Shown here: positions 10,614-20,569 of the stretch, in pieces | How positions within the stretch are numbered: position 1 is the first letter of the stretch | How the letters are laid out: the number at the start of each line of letters is the position of its first letter | Assembly (NCBI GenBank): GCA_963576475.1 | Contig: OY754980.1 | Location: 26,181,486 to 26,245,485 of the forward strand | DNA from: Molanna angustata | Taxonomy: Eukaryota > Arthropoda > Insecta > Trichoptera > Molannidae | DNA length: 64,000 bases | Direction: 5' to 3' | Notes under the pieces: model-generated | What the model was told of the DNA's origin: nothing | Seen by the model: only the letters and a program-made list of their open reading frames with translations | Database searches by the model: none | Program-made: the position numbers and the translations under genes

Positions 10614-11980
10614 TGAAAAATGTGTTCACCAGAACTGTCACATTAAACTATATCCATTTTTTGAATACATTTGTGATGTTCTTTTGTCATTTTAATATTT
10701 TTATACTTTATTTTATTCAATCTTGAAATGTCTAAATTTTACATTTCATAGAAATTTTTGTGGGTTTCCAGAATTGTGGATCCACTATCTATTTTCCACA
10801 ATGAAAAGTACACACGAAAGTTTTATGGATGAATCAAAATTACGAAAAAAAATGTCTCATCAAAATTAATACACTTCAATCAAAATGTTAAAGGATGCTT
10901 AATTTTATATCATCGTGGATTTGACTGTGGTTTTTGATTACACTGAATAATCTGATACCCTTGATCCAATCAAAATTATAAACAAATTATTTTTTTCATG
11001 GATGTAAACACTAACAATTTTCTATCAATTAAATTGTTCATTATGATGTACATAATGCAACAGTAGGTACACATCAAGTTAATCTACTATAAATTTGACA
11101 CACATTCACTTGGAGAATATTAATATTTTAACAGTGTTTTGGTAAAATGAAGACGATCTGAGTAATGTTTACGAGGCACAAATAAACATGTCCATTATAT
11201 TTAGAGGCCACTATCACACTCGCGTCACTCCTGAACTCCTGCGATAGTCAGAGTGTAGTGGAGATGAAAATATGGACCATCTCGGGGAAGTCGGAAGATG
11301 TTTCAGACAGATATTCAAGTTGACTTGTTCATCTTTTTCATTGCGAGATATTTTATTTTATTTTTTTGGGATTAAAATTGAATTCTTTAAAAAATGGAAT
11401 TTAACATAATTTCATGTATATAAGCCTAAAAAAATATTTCAACGGACTTAAAACGAATTTTAAAAAACAAAATATTTTATTTCATTTCTCACTTTTTACT
11501 TTCCGCTACTATGGAATAGTGGAGTCATGATTTCACATTTTTAAGCGTATTTTTTTAAAATCATTTTCTCAATGGGTATCATGTATAGAGTGCACACTGC
11601 ACACTGAGTCGTGATGTGATGTGTCGCCGTGTGATGATGTACGGACTTATGTATGGTCTTTTTGTGTCCTCTTTACAACATAAACTATCAAATTGACTTC
11701 ATAATATATTTACATCATATGTATTAAGTGGATAAATTTAGATCTGATTTATTCAATAGAATTTATTTATGTTAATCCAACTTTCGGTTTGTTCAAGAGA
11801 ATTTATTTAGCTCAATCCCACTGTCGATTTGTTCAAGAGAATTTATTTCTCTTAACATATACGACACAGTTTCAAATCAAGATTCGCGAGATTTTGAATG
11901 GCCAGACCTACATTTTTCATGTTTTTTTCAACTTTGAAGTATAGGTATTGTAGCATATATGTATGTAGGAATGTTTTATA
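10614..11980. other. Intergenic AT-rich DNA
   Basis: No exon or ORF with recognisable content. The segment 11490-11650 is a diverged copy of the 'GTGGGGAGT(T)ATGATTTCGCA' repeat best seen at 41860-42050. Around 11750-11870 three short lines repeat 'AGAGAATTTATTT' about 60 bp apart. Confidence 0.4.
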
Positions 11981-12010
11981 TATGGATGAACTCATAATTC
12001 GGAGTAGAAA

Positions 12011-12300
12011 ATTTTATGTGTGTGTCTGTATGCCCCCCCTCTCCTATATTTTATGTGTGTGTCTGTATGCCCCCCCTCTCCTATATTTTATGTGTGTGTC
12101 TGTATGCCCCCCCTCTCCTATATTTTATGTGTGTGTCTGTATGCCCCCCCTCTCCTATATTTAATGTGTGTGTCTGTATGCCCCCCTCTCCTATATTTTA
12201 TGTGTGTGTCTGTATGCCCCCCCTCTCCTAAATTTTGTTTTTCATATATCACAAATTTTATGTGTGTGTCTGTATGCCCCCCCTCTCCTATATTTTGTTT
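12011..12300. repeat. 37-bp minisatellite
   Basis: About eight tandem copies of a unit consisting of ATTTTATGTGTGTGTCTGTA followed by TGCCCCCCCTCTCCTAT. The unit gives long, meaningless open frames in several registers (Cys/Val/Pro-rich). The flank 11985-12012 (ATTCGGAGTAGAA) and the start of the unit match, inverted, the segment 17375-17445, so the array arose by amplifying an internal piece of a dispersed element. Confidence 0.85.
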
Positions 12301-12317
12301 TTCATATACCACAAACT

Positions 12318-14003
12318 TGTGTTAATGACTTAAGAGTGGAGCAAATAAAGAAATTTGGCCCAAAAACACTTAATTGGCTGTGCAAACTGATGAATTCTTG
12401 TGTTGAAAAAATGAAACTTCCAAAAGTCTGGCTTAAGACCAAAGTTGCAGCTATTCTGAAGCCGGGAATGGATTCAACTGACCCAAAAAGCTACAGACCG
12501 ATATCACTTTTGTGCCACCTATACAAAGTATTGGAAAGAATAATCCTCGAGAGAATCTCCCAATTTGTAGACAAAAATTTGATCAGAGAGCAGGCTGGCT
12601 TCAGACCAGGAAAATCGTGCTGTGGACAGATACTGAACATGACGCAGTACATAGAGGATGATGGTTTTGAGTCTAAACTTGTAACTGGTGCGGCCTTCAT
12701 AGATCTAACAGCTGCTTATGACACGGTGAACCACAAAACGCTAATGAAAAAAATCTTAAATTTTACAAAAGATCAGAAGCTAACTTCTTTTATCAATCTG
12801 ATGCTAAACAACCGAAGATTTTTTGTTACCTGACAAAACAAGAACAGCCGCTGGAGAAACCAGAGAAATGACTTGCCATAGGGCAACGTGTCTCCAATTT
12901 TGTACAACATTTACACTAATGACCAGCCGAGGACACCTCACACGCGACAGTTCATTTACGCCGATGATACAGCGATTACCGCCCAAGGACCTACCTACGA
13001 AGAAGTGGAAGAAAAGCTCACCGTTGCTCTCGAACATCTAGCCAAGTATTATGATGAGAACTATCTTAAACCGAATCCATCCAAAACTCAATTATGCGCT
13101 TTCCATCTGCGCAACAGAGATGCTTCCAGAAGGTTGTACGTCACATGGAGGGATGAACTGCTGACACATTGTCTTGCTTCTAAATACCTGGGTGTAACAT
13201 TTGACCGTACATTGTCATTTAAGGAACACTGCATAAATACCAAGAATAAAGTATGCAGCAGAAACAACATAATAAGGAAATTAACGGGTTCGACCTGGGG
13301 AGCTGGGCCATCCACTCTAAGAACTTCAGCTCTGGGACTATGTTTTTCTGCCGCTGAGTATGCAGCACCTGTATGGTTTTCTACACCACATACAAAACAT
13401 GTAGATATGGCATTAAATGAAACAGGACGGATAATATCTGGCTGCTTGCAGCCTACCAGAGTAAGTGAGATATATCCGATAATAGGTATTGCACCTCCAA
13501 ATTTCAGAAGAAAGGTAGCCGCAGACTCGGAAAGAAAGAAGCAGGAAACGGACCCAAGACATCCTCTATTTGGTCACATGCCTCCGATGGCGAGATTAAA
13601 ATCTAGGAAAAGTTTCTTGGCCACGACATCCCCCCTTCAAGTACCGCCAGAAAGGGCAAGAAAAGAGCGCTGGATTGATCAATGCAGTGGAAGTCGAAAC
13701 GAGCTGTCGGAGGTTTTGGGGCCGGGACACCATATATCCTACAGTACATGGAAGACATTGAATAGACTCCGTGTAGGTGTCACAAGGTGCAAAAAGAACC
13801 TGTACAGGTGGGGAATAGGACAGGAAGATGTATCTTGCGATTGCGGGGAGGTCCAAGATGATAAGCATCTTCTTGTCTGCCGAAACATGAAACAGGGATG
13901 TAGCGAAGAAGACTTGGCTGTGGCAAATGACGCAGTTATTGCTGTTGCAACGTATTGGAATGGAAAGGCCTAATGTTTACCCGGACACGTTAAGTAAGTA
14001 ATG
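12318..14003 (+). pseudogene. Non-LTR retrotransposon reverse transcriptase, broken
   Basis: The first frame (about 12318-12833) carries KSYRPISLL, QAGFRPGKSCCGQI and FIDLTAAYDTVNH; after a frame change and an in-frame TAG at 12879-12881 the second frame (to 13973) carries SPILYNIY, the catalytic FIYADDT motif (12951-12971), a thumb region and a C-terminal CDCG...HLLVC motif. These are RT domains 2 to 7 of a jockey/CR1-group element. Endonuclease and most of the 5' part are missing, as is usual for 5'-truncated insertions, and the 3' end has a TTAAGTAAGTAATG tail. It is dead as it stands. Its GC content is clearly higher than that of the flanks. Confidence 0.88.
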
Positions 14004-14013
14004 AAAAATTTCC

Positions 14014-14133
14014 AGGGTTCCTCATATTTTTTTACTAAAAAAACATTTTTTACGACAAATTAATGTGTTTAACTGCCTATATTTCCGAAAATATAAAAAA
14101 AAATCGAAAAACATCGAAACACCCCAACTAGAT
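14014..14133 (-). repeat. Dispersed repeat, inverted relative to 16998-17130
   Basis: Read on the minus strand it starts TCTAGTTGGGGTGTTTCG and ends CCAGGGTTCC-like; the plus strand at 16998-17130 has the same order with moderate divergence. Together with the ATTCGGAGTAGAA blocks (11990 and 17435) this shows two copies of one element about 3 kb apart in opposite orientation. Confidence 0.65.
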
Positions 14134-14275
14134 TATTTAATTTTCTTTCCAATATTATAGTAATTTTCAACACATTGTAGTATGTAGTGAATCTCAATTT
14201 TTTTTAATGATTTTTGCAAAAATTTAATTTAGTTACGACATCGTTTCAAACCATTTGTATGGCAGAAAACATATA

Positions 14276-14975
14276 CAGTGGTACCTCGACATACGAGTTT
14301 AATTCGTTCCGCAACCTTGCTCTATCTTGAATTACTCTTATCTCGAAGCAAATTTCCCCATACAAAACAATTGAACTACCATTAATCCGTTCCAACACCC
14401 GAAATGTCAACCCAGTTTTTTTGTTACGTGGTTTTGAATAGTTAAAACGTATTTATAAATGACAAATATTTATTGTACAAAAACAAAAAAAGAGATGTAA
14501 ACAAATAAATTAGATATCCTCACTGGTCTTTGCCTTTTCCGCTACATTTTTTTCACTTTCACCTGTAGGTCGTTTAGAAAAAAACATGTCCAAGGAGGTT
14601 TGTATCTTCCTCCATCTCAGAATGTTCCGGAAATGAGTTAGGCAAGTGTCATTAAAAAGATCAGATGCACGACCTGTTGCAACTGTTTCTGGATGTTTCT
14701 TTTCCACGAACTGTGAAACTCTCTCCCACATTCCTAAGATCTCCTTTATCTCACTTATAGAAATAACCTCCTCCTCCTCTGACTCCTCGAAACCAATTTC
14801 TTGCATAACCTCCGTATGCTGCTGTGACTGTAACTCTGGTATCTACCGGCCGACCTGATAAACCGAACTCGTATCTCGAATTTCGCTCTTAACTCAAAGC
14901 AAAAAATCACTCACTCGCCGGCTCGTATCTCGAAAAACTCGTATGTTGGGGCACTCGTATGTCGAGGTACCACTG
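14276..14975 (-). mobile_element. Tigger-like (Tc1/mariner, pogo group) DNA transposon, internally deleted
   Basis: Perfect terminal inverted repeats CAGTGGTACCTCGACATACG and its complement bound a 700-bp element, flanked by TA on both sides. These termini are those of Tigger-type elements. The subterminal ends repeat CTCGTATCTCGAA. The only coding remnant is the transposase C-terminus, listed separately. Confidence 0.88.
14510..14806 (-). pseudogene. Tigger-like transposase C-terminal remnant
   Basis: The 98-residue frame holds EEEEVISISEIKEILGMWER, then VEKKHPETVATGRA, LFNDTCLTHFR and RRKIQTSLDMFF-like segments. Tigger transposases end with this acidic stretch, W-x-x-(V/L)-x-x-F-(V/I)-E-K-x-H-P and NDxxxxHFRxILKxRxxQxSLDxF. 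The DDE catalytic core and DNA-binding domain are deleted, so it cannot be active. Confidence 0.8.
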
Positions 14976-16990
14976 TATTAATATATACGGGAACTCTCAC
15001 AGTTTGATACTTAATGTTCATACATAAATGCATTCCATCAATCAATTTACCTATTCGGGGCCTATAGGGAACAAGAATTTAATCCACACTCTCCTATCCT
15101 GACATACATGTTTTGATTGGAAAACAAAATGTCTTAAACTAGTTTATTTTTTTGGTTTAATGTTTCATAGTTTTGTAGGTATGTAATCTTACACGTATCG
15201 CCATCAACAGTTGGATCTCATGTGTTACATGTAACTAGTCTATGATTTCATCATTTATGTTGTATTTTTTGTGTCCTCTCTATAGCCCAAATTATAAGTC
15301 CGATCAAGGCGCGCTGATTAATTTTCCGTAGATATCTGTTAATTTTTCTCTATTATTTCATCTGTCAAAACTTTGAAGATGATCCTACGGTTTTGAAAAT
15401 CGAGATTTTTTTATTTAAATACTTAAGAATGCAACAAGAGATTGTCAATCTTTAAAGGATAAAATCTATGGTGTGTTATAATATGTGTGAAATTGCTTAT
15501 TTAGTTAAAATTGAGTTATTGACTTCATGTTGATATTGTAGTTATAGGATACGTGAAAACGCACTATGAAGAAGTCCACTGGATTTAGTGGTGTCGCTTT
15601 TGGGATGTGTCCAAAAATATTTCAATACAGAAAGGGGCCGCACTCGGCAGCCAAAACTAGGGTGACCAAATGTCTGAAATATCCACATGGGAATTATACT
15701 ACATAATTTGTTTATATTATGTATAAATACAGATGTTTTATGTTTATTGACACTCATATCTTCATACCTAACCAATCAAAAAATCACTCTGACGTAGAGT
15801 TTATATCAAGATGGCATCTTTCATAGATTTGTGGCAGATTCTCCAACCTAGGTACTTAGGAAGTACATCCGCGCTAGGGGAGGTCATCTCGACTCTCGAC
15901 CACAAATATTGTTTTTGACAACAATAATTTTTTTTCATCATATCGAACTAGGTAGGTACCCAGAAGGGCACTTGTCCTCACTTGGCTCCATGTTTTTCAA
16001 TGAACCTCGAGGGCGAGAGTATGTAAGCGAGCTACCACTTCATTCATGATCTCTTTCAGTACCTAGTCTACTCGTGATACTTTACTCCGTGCTATTTTCA
16101 GCTTACGAAACTGTTTAATTTTTCTTGTGACTTGTGAAGTCAATATCAGTTGAAAATTCAAGCTAATTAAAGCTTCACTTAACTTAGTGGACAGCATCTG
16201 TCTTGGTGACCCTCTTCAATCTTCGAATTTGATACTTCGTATACGTCACAATAGGAAGCTATACGGGTATCCGCTATACCGACTAAACGGAGTAGAGAGT
16301 TTAGCCCGTGGTTCGATTTTACTGAAAGTAGATATGTACCTTAAACCTCAGATTTGTATAAAGAGAGTGTTTTATTTGAGATTATTTGGTTCGATAATGA
16401 AATATAGTTTAGGTGTAATTGTGATCGTAGTCTCGATCTTGATCTTGGTCTTGCATGCCTTATATTGGTCATGGTCATGCAAGCTTTGCAACTTTTACGA
16501 ATATCATTTTAAAAAACATACTATAAACTTGGAAAAAGGAACATCAATTTATAGTAAATTTTCGACGTTTGATAATAACTGTATTTTAGTTGGAAGAAAT
16601 TGCCAAATGTCTATAAACTGGCCACTTGCGCAAAGTGCATGTACCTACAGTTGAAGAATAAGTACCAAACTATAAACCCATAAATACAAATTATTTAATA
16701 TTTTAAGATATTTGCTTTTCTATACAACACATGTAGGTACCAAGGTATGTATGTCAAGATTGGATAGTATGGAGGTCATTCCTTTGATCCTACCCAGATT
16801 ATGAAAACAGCATGATGGTATGTATGTATGTTTAGAGATTAGTATCAAACTATTAAGTCTTCTTAGATTATTGTGTGTAGCTATTGCCATACAAATTGTA
16901 TGAAGCAATGTCGTCACTAAATTTAATTTTTATAAAAATTGTTAAAAAAAATTTAAGATGTGCTAATACAATGGTTATGTATTTTATAGA
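14976..16990. other. Intergenic AT-rich DNA
   Basis: No supported gene. The GTG-initiated 155-codon frame at 16187-16654 has a hydrophobic stretch, but that comes from a CTTGATCTTGGTCTTGCAT-type simple repeat and no family is recognisable. Confidence 0.4.
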
Positions 16991-16997
16991 AAATTAA

Positions 16998-17450
16998 ATT
17001 ATCTAGTTGGGGTGTTTCGGCTTTTTTCGATATTTTTTTAAAAAAATGGAAATATAGACAGTTAAACTCAAAAATTTATCATAAAAAAAATATTTTTCTT
17101 AATAAAAAATGTTTTAGAAACCCTGGAATTTAAAAAAAAAACCAATTTGAGATTTTGTATTTGTCTATGTTTATACCAATTTTCCGCGTTCTAGCTTTTA
17201 CGGTTTCTGAGATATATGGAAAAATAAATCAAAATTTCAAAAGTTGATAACCCCTGACTGAAACAAAAATTCACAATTCTGAGTATAAAAGTTTTATAGG
17301 CTTGTGATTTTTTTTATACATTTTAAAATTTTGGGCTCTGTAAATTAAGCGGATCAAAAGTTATAAGTGGGGGACAGACAGACACACACACACACACACA
17401 CACAAAACTTACATAAAATGTTCTACTCCGAATTCTGAGAAAATCCATGT
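16998..17450 (+). mobile_element. Dispersed non-coding element
   Basis: It runs from TCTAGTTGGGGTGTTTCGGC, through an AT-rich middle, to 'GGGGGACAGACAGACACACA', a (CA)n run at about 17373-17403 and 'TGTTCTACTCCGAATTCTGAG'. Matching blocks occur inverted at 11985-12030 and 14014-14133. No ORF. The class is unknown. Confidence 0.55.
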
Positions 17451-18649
17451 ACGGGAACATATATGCTGCGAGGCCTCTGGTTGGTGCTATTAGCATGCAA
17501 AAAGTCCACTACACCATACAAAATTTTCCTTCGTACACGCATCTTGGCTTAATAATGTCGATTCATTAAGAGAATTGAATTCTCATGAACGAATCGACAG
17601 TTGGACTACATATTTAATGAAAAATAATAAATATACGCTATATAAGTTTTCAAGACCGAAATTTTCTTACATTGGAGTCTTGTGAGACGGTCGTGGAAAA
17701 ATATTTTTTTTTAGTATCATACCTTCATGGTTTTTTGCATTTTTTCTCTCTTTCTTATACACACATAGGTAAATTAAATTTCGTATATTTACATTATTAT
17801 TTTTTATTAATGAGTGGACGTAAAATATTAGGTACGCTATTCAAATATTTTCTTTTTTTGAATAGGTAAAGTTTTCGGCAAAAAAACTTGATAAAGCACG
17901 TAGGCTTCACAGAGCGATTTCGCATTTTTTGCTTTGTTGGTATATATGGAAACCGCTCCTTCCGTAACCACAACTCTCAAGTTATTTGCCGAAAACTTTA
18001 GGTACCTATCTACTTTTTTTTAGAATGAATATGTCCTTGCAACGAGTTCCGGAGGAGGTTTACATTCCCCAAAAGCTTGTTAACCAATTGTCACATGTCA
18101 CCCAACTCATAATAATTAGGTTCCATATTCCAATATGTATAATGTGGTCACATTAAGTTGTAACCAAAATAAGCATAAGATTGGGTTGATTGGTGTGCAG
18201 TTTTGTCAGTAGACTACAGATGTCTCTCCTCTCTATCACACTTTCCTCTTCCTTGTAGCACTCTTCACTAACTTGTATAGTACCCTACTAATGTAACTGT
18301 TCCACTGACTAAAATGATATATCTGTGTACAATACTATGGAAATAGGGTCACGGCACTATGGCAGACCAGTTAAAATTAGTCCCGTTAATATTTTCTTAA
18401 TTAATTTGTTGCACCCTGCACATTTGTAGGGTCACCACTCATTCTGCTACCTCGCGAAATATTAAAAATTTGTTTAACTCTACATGTTACAAGAAGGATA
18501 TTCCCATCCTCCGTTGGGTAAGTAATAAAAAATATATCCTCAGAAATTATAACAATAAATAGGTATTCATTTAAACATTTAATTTTATGGGTCTTTCCTA
18601 TATCTATAGCTGCCAACTTTGCAGTTAATTTATTGCCACATTTGTTTTT

Positions 18650-18850
18650 TCCGACATATTTTTTTTTGTCAATTGAAACTTAATCAATTCATACATATGT
18701 TTCTTTGTGTAAACTATATTATACTGTTTGTACGGTGTCCTATTTTTTATCTGTTTTTGTTTCTATATTAATTTTATCAGTTTGTAAATATTTTTAGTAT
18801 TGTAACACATAAATGGCATAATATGCCGTATGTTGTATAAATAAATAAAT
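18650..18850 (+). repeat. Non-LTR retrotransposon 3' tail
   Basis: The stretch ends 'GTATGTTGTA' followed by TAAATAAATAAATAAATAGA, the typical variable-length 3' repeat of insect non-LTR elements. No RT frame is readable upstream. Confidence 0.4.
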
Positions 18851-18865
18851 AAATAGATACTATCG

Positions 18866-18970
18866 CTTGCATATCCAATGAGAGCCAATGAGAGGTGTGC
18901 AGGTGTTAATTACCTCATAAAAGGAAGCACGACACATGCATGAATACCCATAACACACCAGTCTCGTCTC
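18866..18970 (+). repeat. Dispersed repeat with 'AAAAGGAAGCACGACACATG'
   Basis: The block 'TAAAAGGAAGCACGACACAT' with following 'GCATGAATACCCATAACACACCAG' recurs at 48085-48210 and 50870-51000 with the same order of blocks (CATACCATCG.GGCATATC upstream, ACACCAGCCTCG downstream). Class unknown. Confidence 0.55.
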
Positions 18971-19086
18971 ACCTAAAAAACCAAAGAAGCAAAAATTTGG
19001 ATGATTGTTTTTGTTCATTGGAATAGAATCTAGGATGTTAGCATTATATTTATACAAATAACATTTTTTATTTATTTAATATTTCT

Positions 19087-19278
19087 TCTCCGGCAACTAA
19101 CAGATACTATGTCAAATATTTATTTAACACGCACCCAATAACAAGTTGCCACATTTTGGAGACTTACAATATTAATCGTCTCACAGATCCAGACTGAAAA
19201 CACAATTAAAAACTGTGTCTCTACCGGGACCTTTGAATCAGCAGCCAGATACCCAACCAACTGAGCCATGAAGGCCGA
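19087..19278 (-). mobile_element. tRNA-derived SINE (family A)
   Basis: On the minus strand: tRNA-like head (GGCCTTCATGGCTCAGTTGG), a B-box region with a small deletion, GAGACACAG, then GTCTGGATCTGTGAGACGAT, the TAAGTCTCCA block and tail TGTTATTGGGTGCGTGTTAA. The same order occurs at 34136-34340 and, lacking the head, at 47482 and 59163. Confidence 0.8.
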
Positions 19279-19350
19279 CATTTTCTCAAGCATGACTTGT
19301 AAGCGGTATCCAGTCAGTTTTTTTTTTTTAATAAATATGTTCTTATATAA

Positions 19351-19954
19351 CAGGGGTGGCCAACTTGATTAGATCCAAGATCTACTGTTTACTGAGGAAG
19401 TCCTGTGCGATCTACCAATTACATACTTCTTGAAATTTTAAATGAAACAGCATAGTTCAGTACACAATCAAGTAGTATTTTTTATTTTATTAAGAGGGAA
19501 ATTATAAAACTAAAAATTATTTTTAGTAACTACTTTTGTATATTAGTGTGAGCACTGCGTTTGAGCATCTCCCGCTAGATTAGCTAAATCAGGTTTGTAG
19601 TTGGAAATTTCTAACCTTAAAGAATCCAGTGTATGAACGTCTGTCAAGCGAGAACGGTGTTTATTTTTTGTTTGTTTTAAGTAGGAAAATGCTGACTCAC
19701 TTAAATATGTTGAACCAAAACACGAATGCAATTGTTCAACACATTCCTTCAAACATGGATATTTCTTGTTGGAAAACAATGCCCAGAAATTTAGATCCAT
19801 AAAATAAAGTGAACGTAACGTGATGGGTACAGCAGTTGGTAATTATACTAATTACGTTGCGCAGTCTGTTCTACGTATTTATGTATGTTTTTATTTTTTG
19901 CCTTGCCACGATCGACTGGACTAATAGTCGCGATCGACCGGTTGGCCACCCCTG
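19351..19954 (-). mobile_element. hAT transposon (Charlie-like), internally deleted
   Basis: Termini CAGGGGTGGCCAAC and GTTGGCCACCCCTG are perfect inverted repeats and both sides carry the identical 8-bp duplication TTATATAA (19343-19350 and 19955-19962), the hAT signature. The interior contains 'GATC.ACC' motifs near both ends and a transposase C-terminal frame. Confidence 0.92.
19543..19800 (-). pseudogene. hAT transposase C-terminal remnant
   Basis: The 85-residue frame contains LKECVEQLHSCFGSTYLSES, AFSYLKQTKNKHRSRLTD and LRLEISNYKPDL. The FGSTY-x-CE-S-x-FS...K-x-x-RSRLTDxHLxxxLR block is the dimerisation region of hAT transposases related to ZBED5/GTF2IRD2. The catalytic part is missing. 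Confidence 0.82.
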
Positions 19955-19971
19955 TTATATAAGAAATCTTC

Positions 19972-20260
19972 TTCTTCTTCGTGCCATATCAGGTCCCCCC
20001 GATCACTGCTGAGAAGGCACCTTTATCCGCCACCGTATGGAACAATTCGCTAATGTCTCTGATTCCGGTCCACTCACCAATGTTGTGGAGCCATTACATC
20101 TTCCTATTCTGAGGCGTCCCTCTATTGCACCCAAAAAACAAATACATTCCCTAAATTAAGCATAATAATTGTACGGTGAACGAAATCAGTCAAGGTGAGA
20201 TTCGGACTCTGGATAACTAATCTAGCATCCTTGCTGCTCTGCCATTGACCCATTTAGATT
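19972..20260 (-). repeat. Retroelement/SINE debris
   Basis: The first part (TTCTTCTTCGTGCCATATCA...GATCACTGCTGAGAAGG) resembles a common insect non-LTR fragment. The second part (about 20195-20255, minus strand) has a tRNA-like A box TGGCAGAGCAGCAAGGATGC and B box GAGTCCGAATCTCACC, i.e. a SINE family B head. Confidence 0.45.
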
Positions 20261-20569
20261 GTGAGGTTTAAATAATTGAGTCCTTCATTATTTGTCATGT
20301 TAAATTTATCCACTTTATTATTTTGATGCATACGTGCACAAAAATAAATAAATTTTTATTTTGGTTTTTAGAACAAGATGTTTGAATCATATTTTGAAGA
20401 AGAATTGAAGTACCTATTTAAAAATGAAACTAGATAATATAATTGATATTATTAAACTATCTCCCAAGTATGTGAGGAAAACAATCAACATATACCATTT
20501 GCTGATTGTATTCAACTTTGAGGATCATGTTTCAAAATAAAATAAAATGTATTTTTCATAAATATATAT

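Noticed and set aside
11898..12325. Overlapping Cys/Val/Pro-rich frames
   Set aside because: They are readings of the 37-bp minisatellite in different registers and lack splice or start context.
16187..16654. 155-codon frame with a hydrophobic segment, possible membrane protein
   Set aside because: It opens only with GTG, shows no family pattern, and its hydrophobic part comes from a CTTGATCTTGGTCTTG simple repeat.
17373..17403. CRISPR-like array
   Set aside because: It is a simple (CA)n run; the window is eukaryotic and no spacer-repeat pattern exists anywhere in it.
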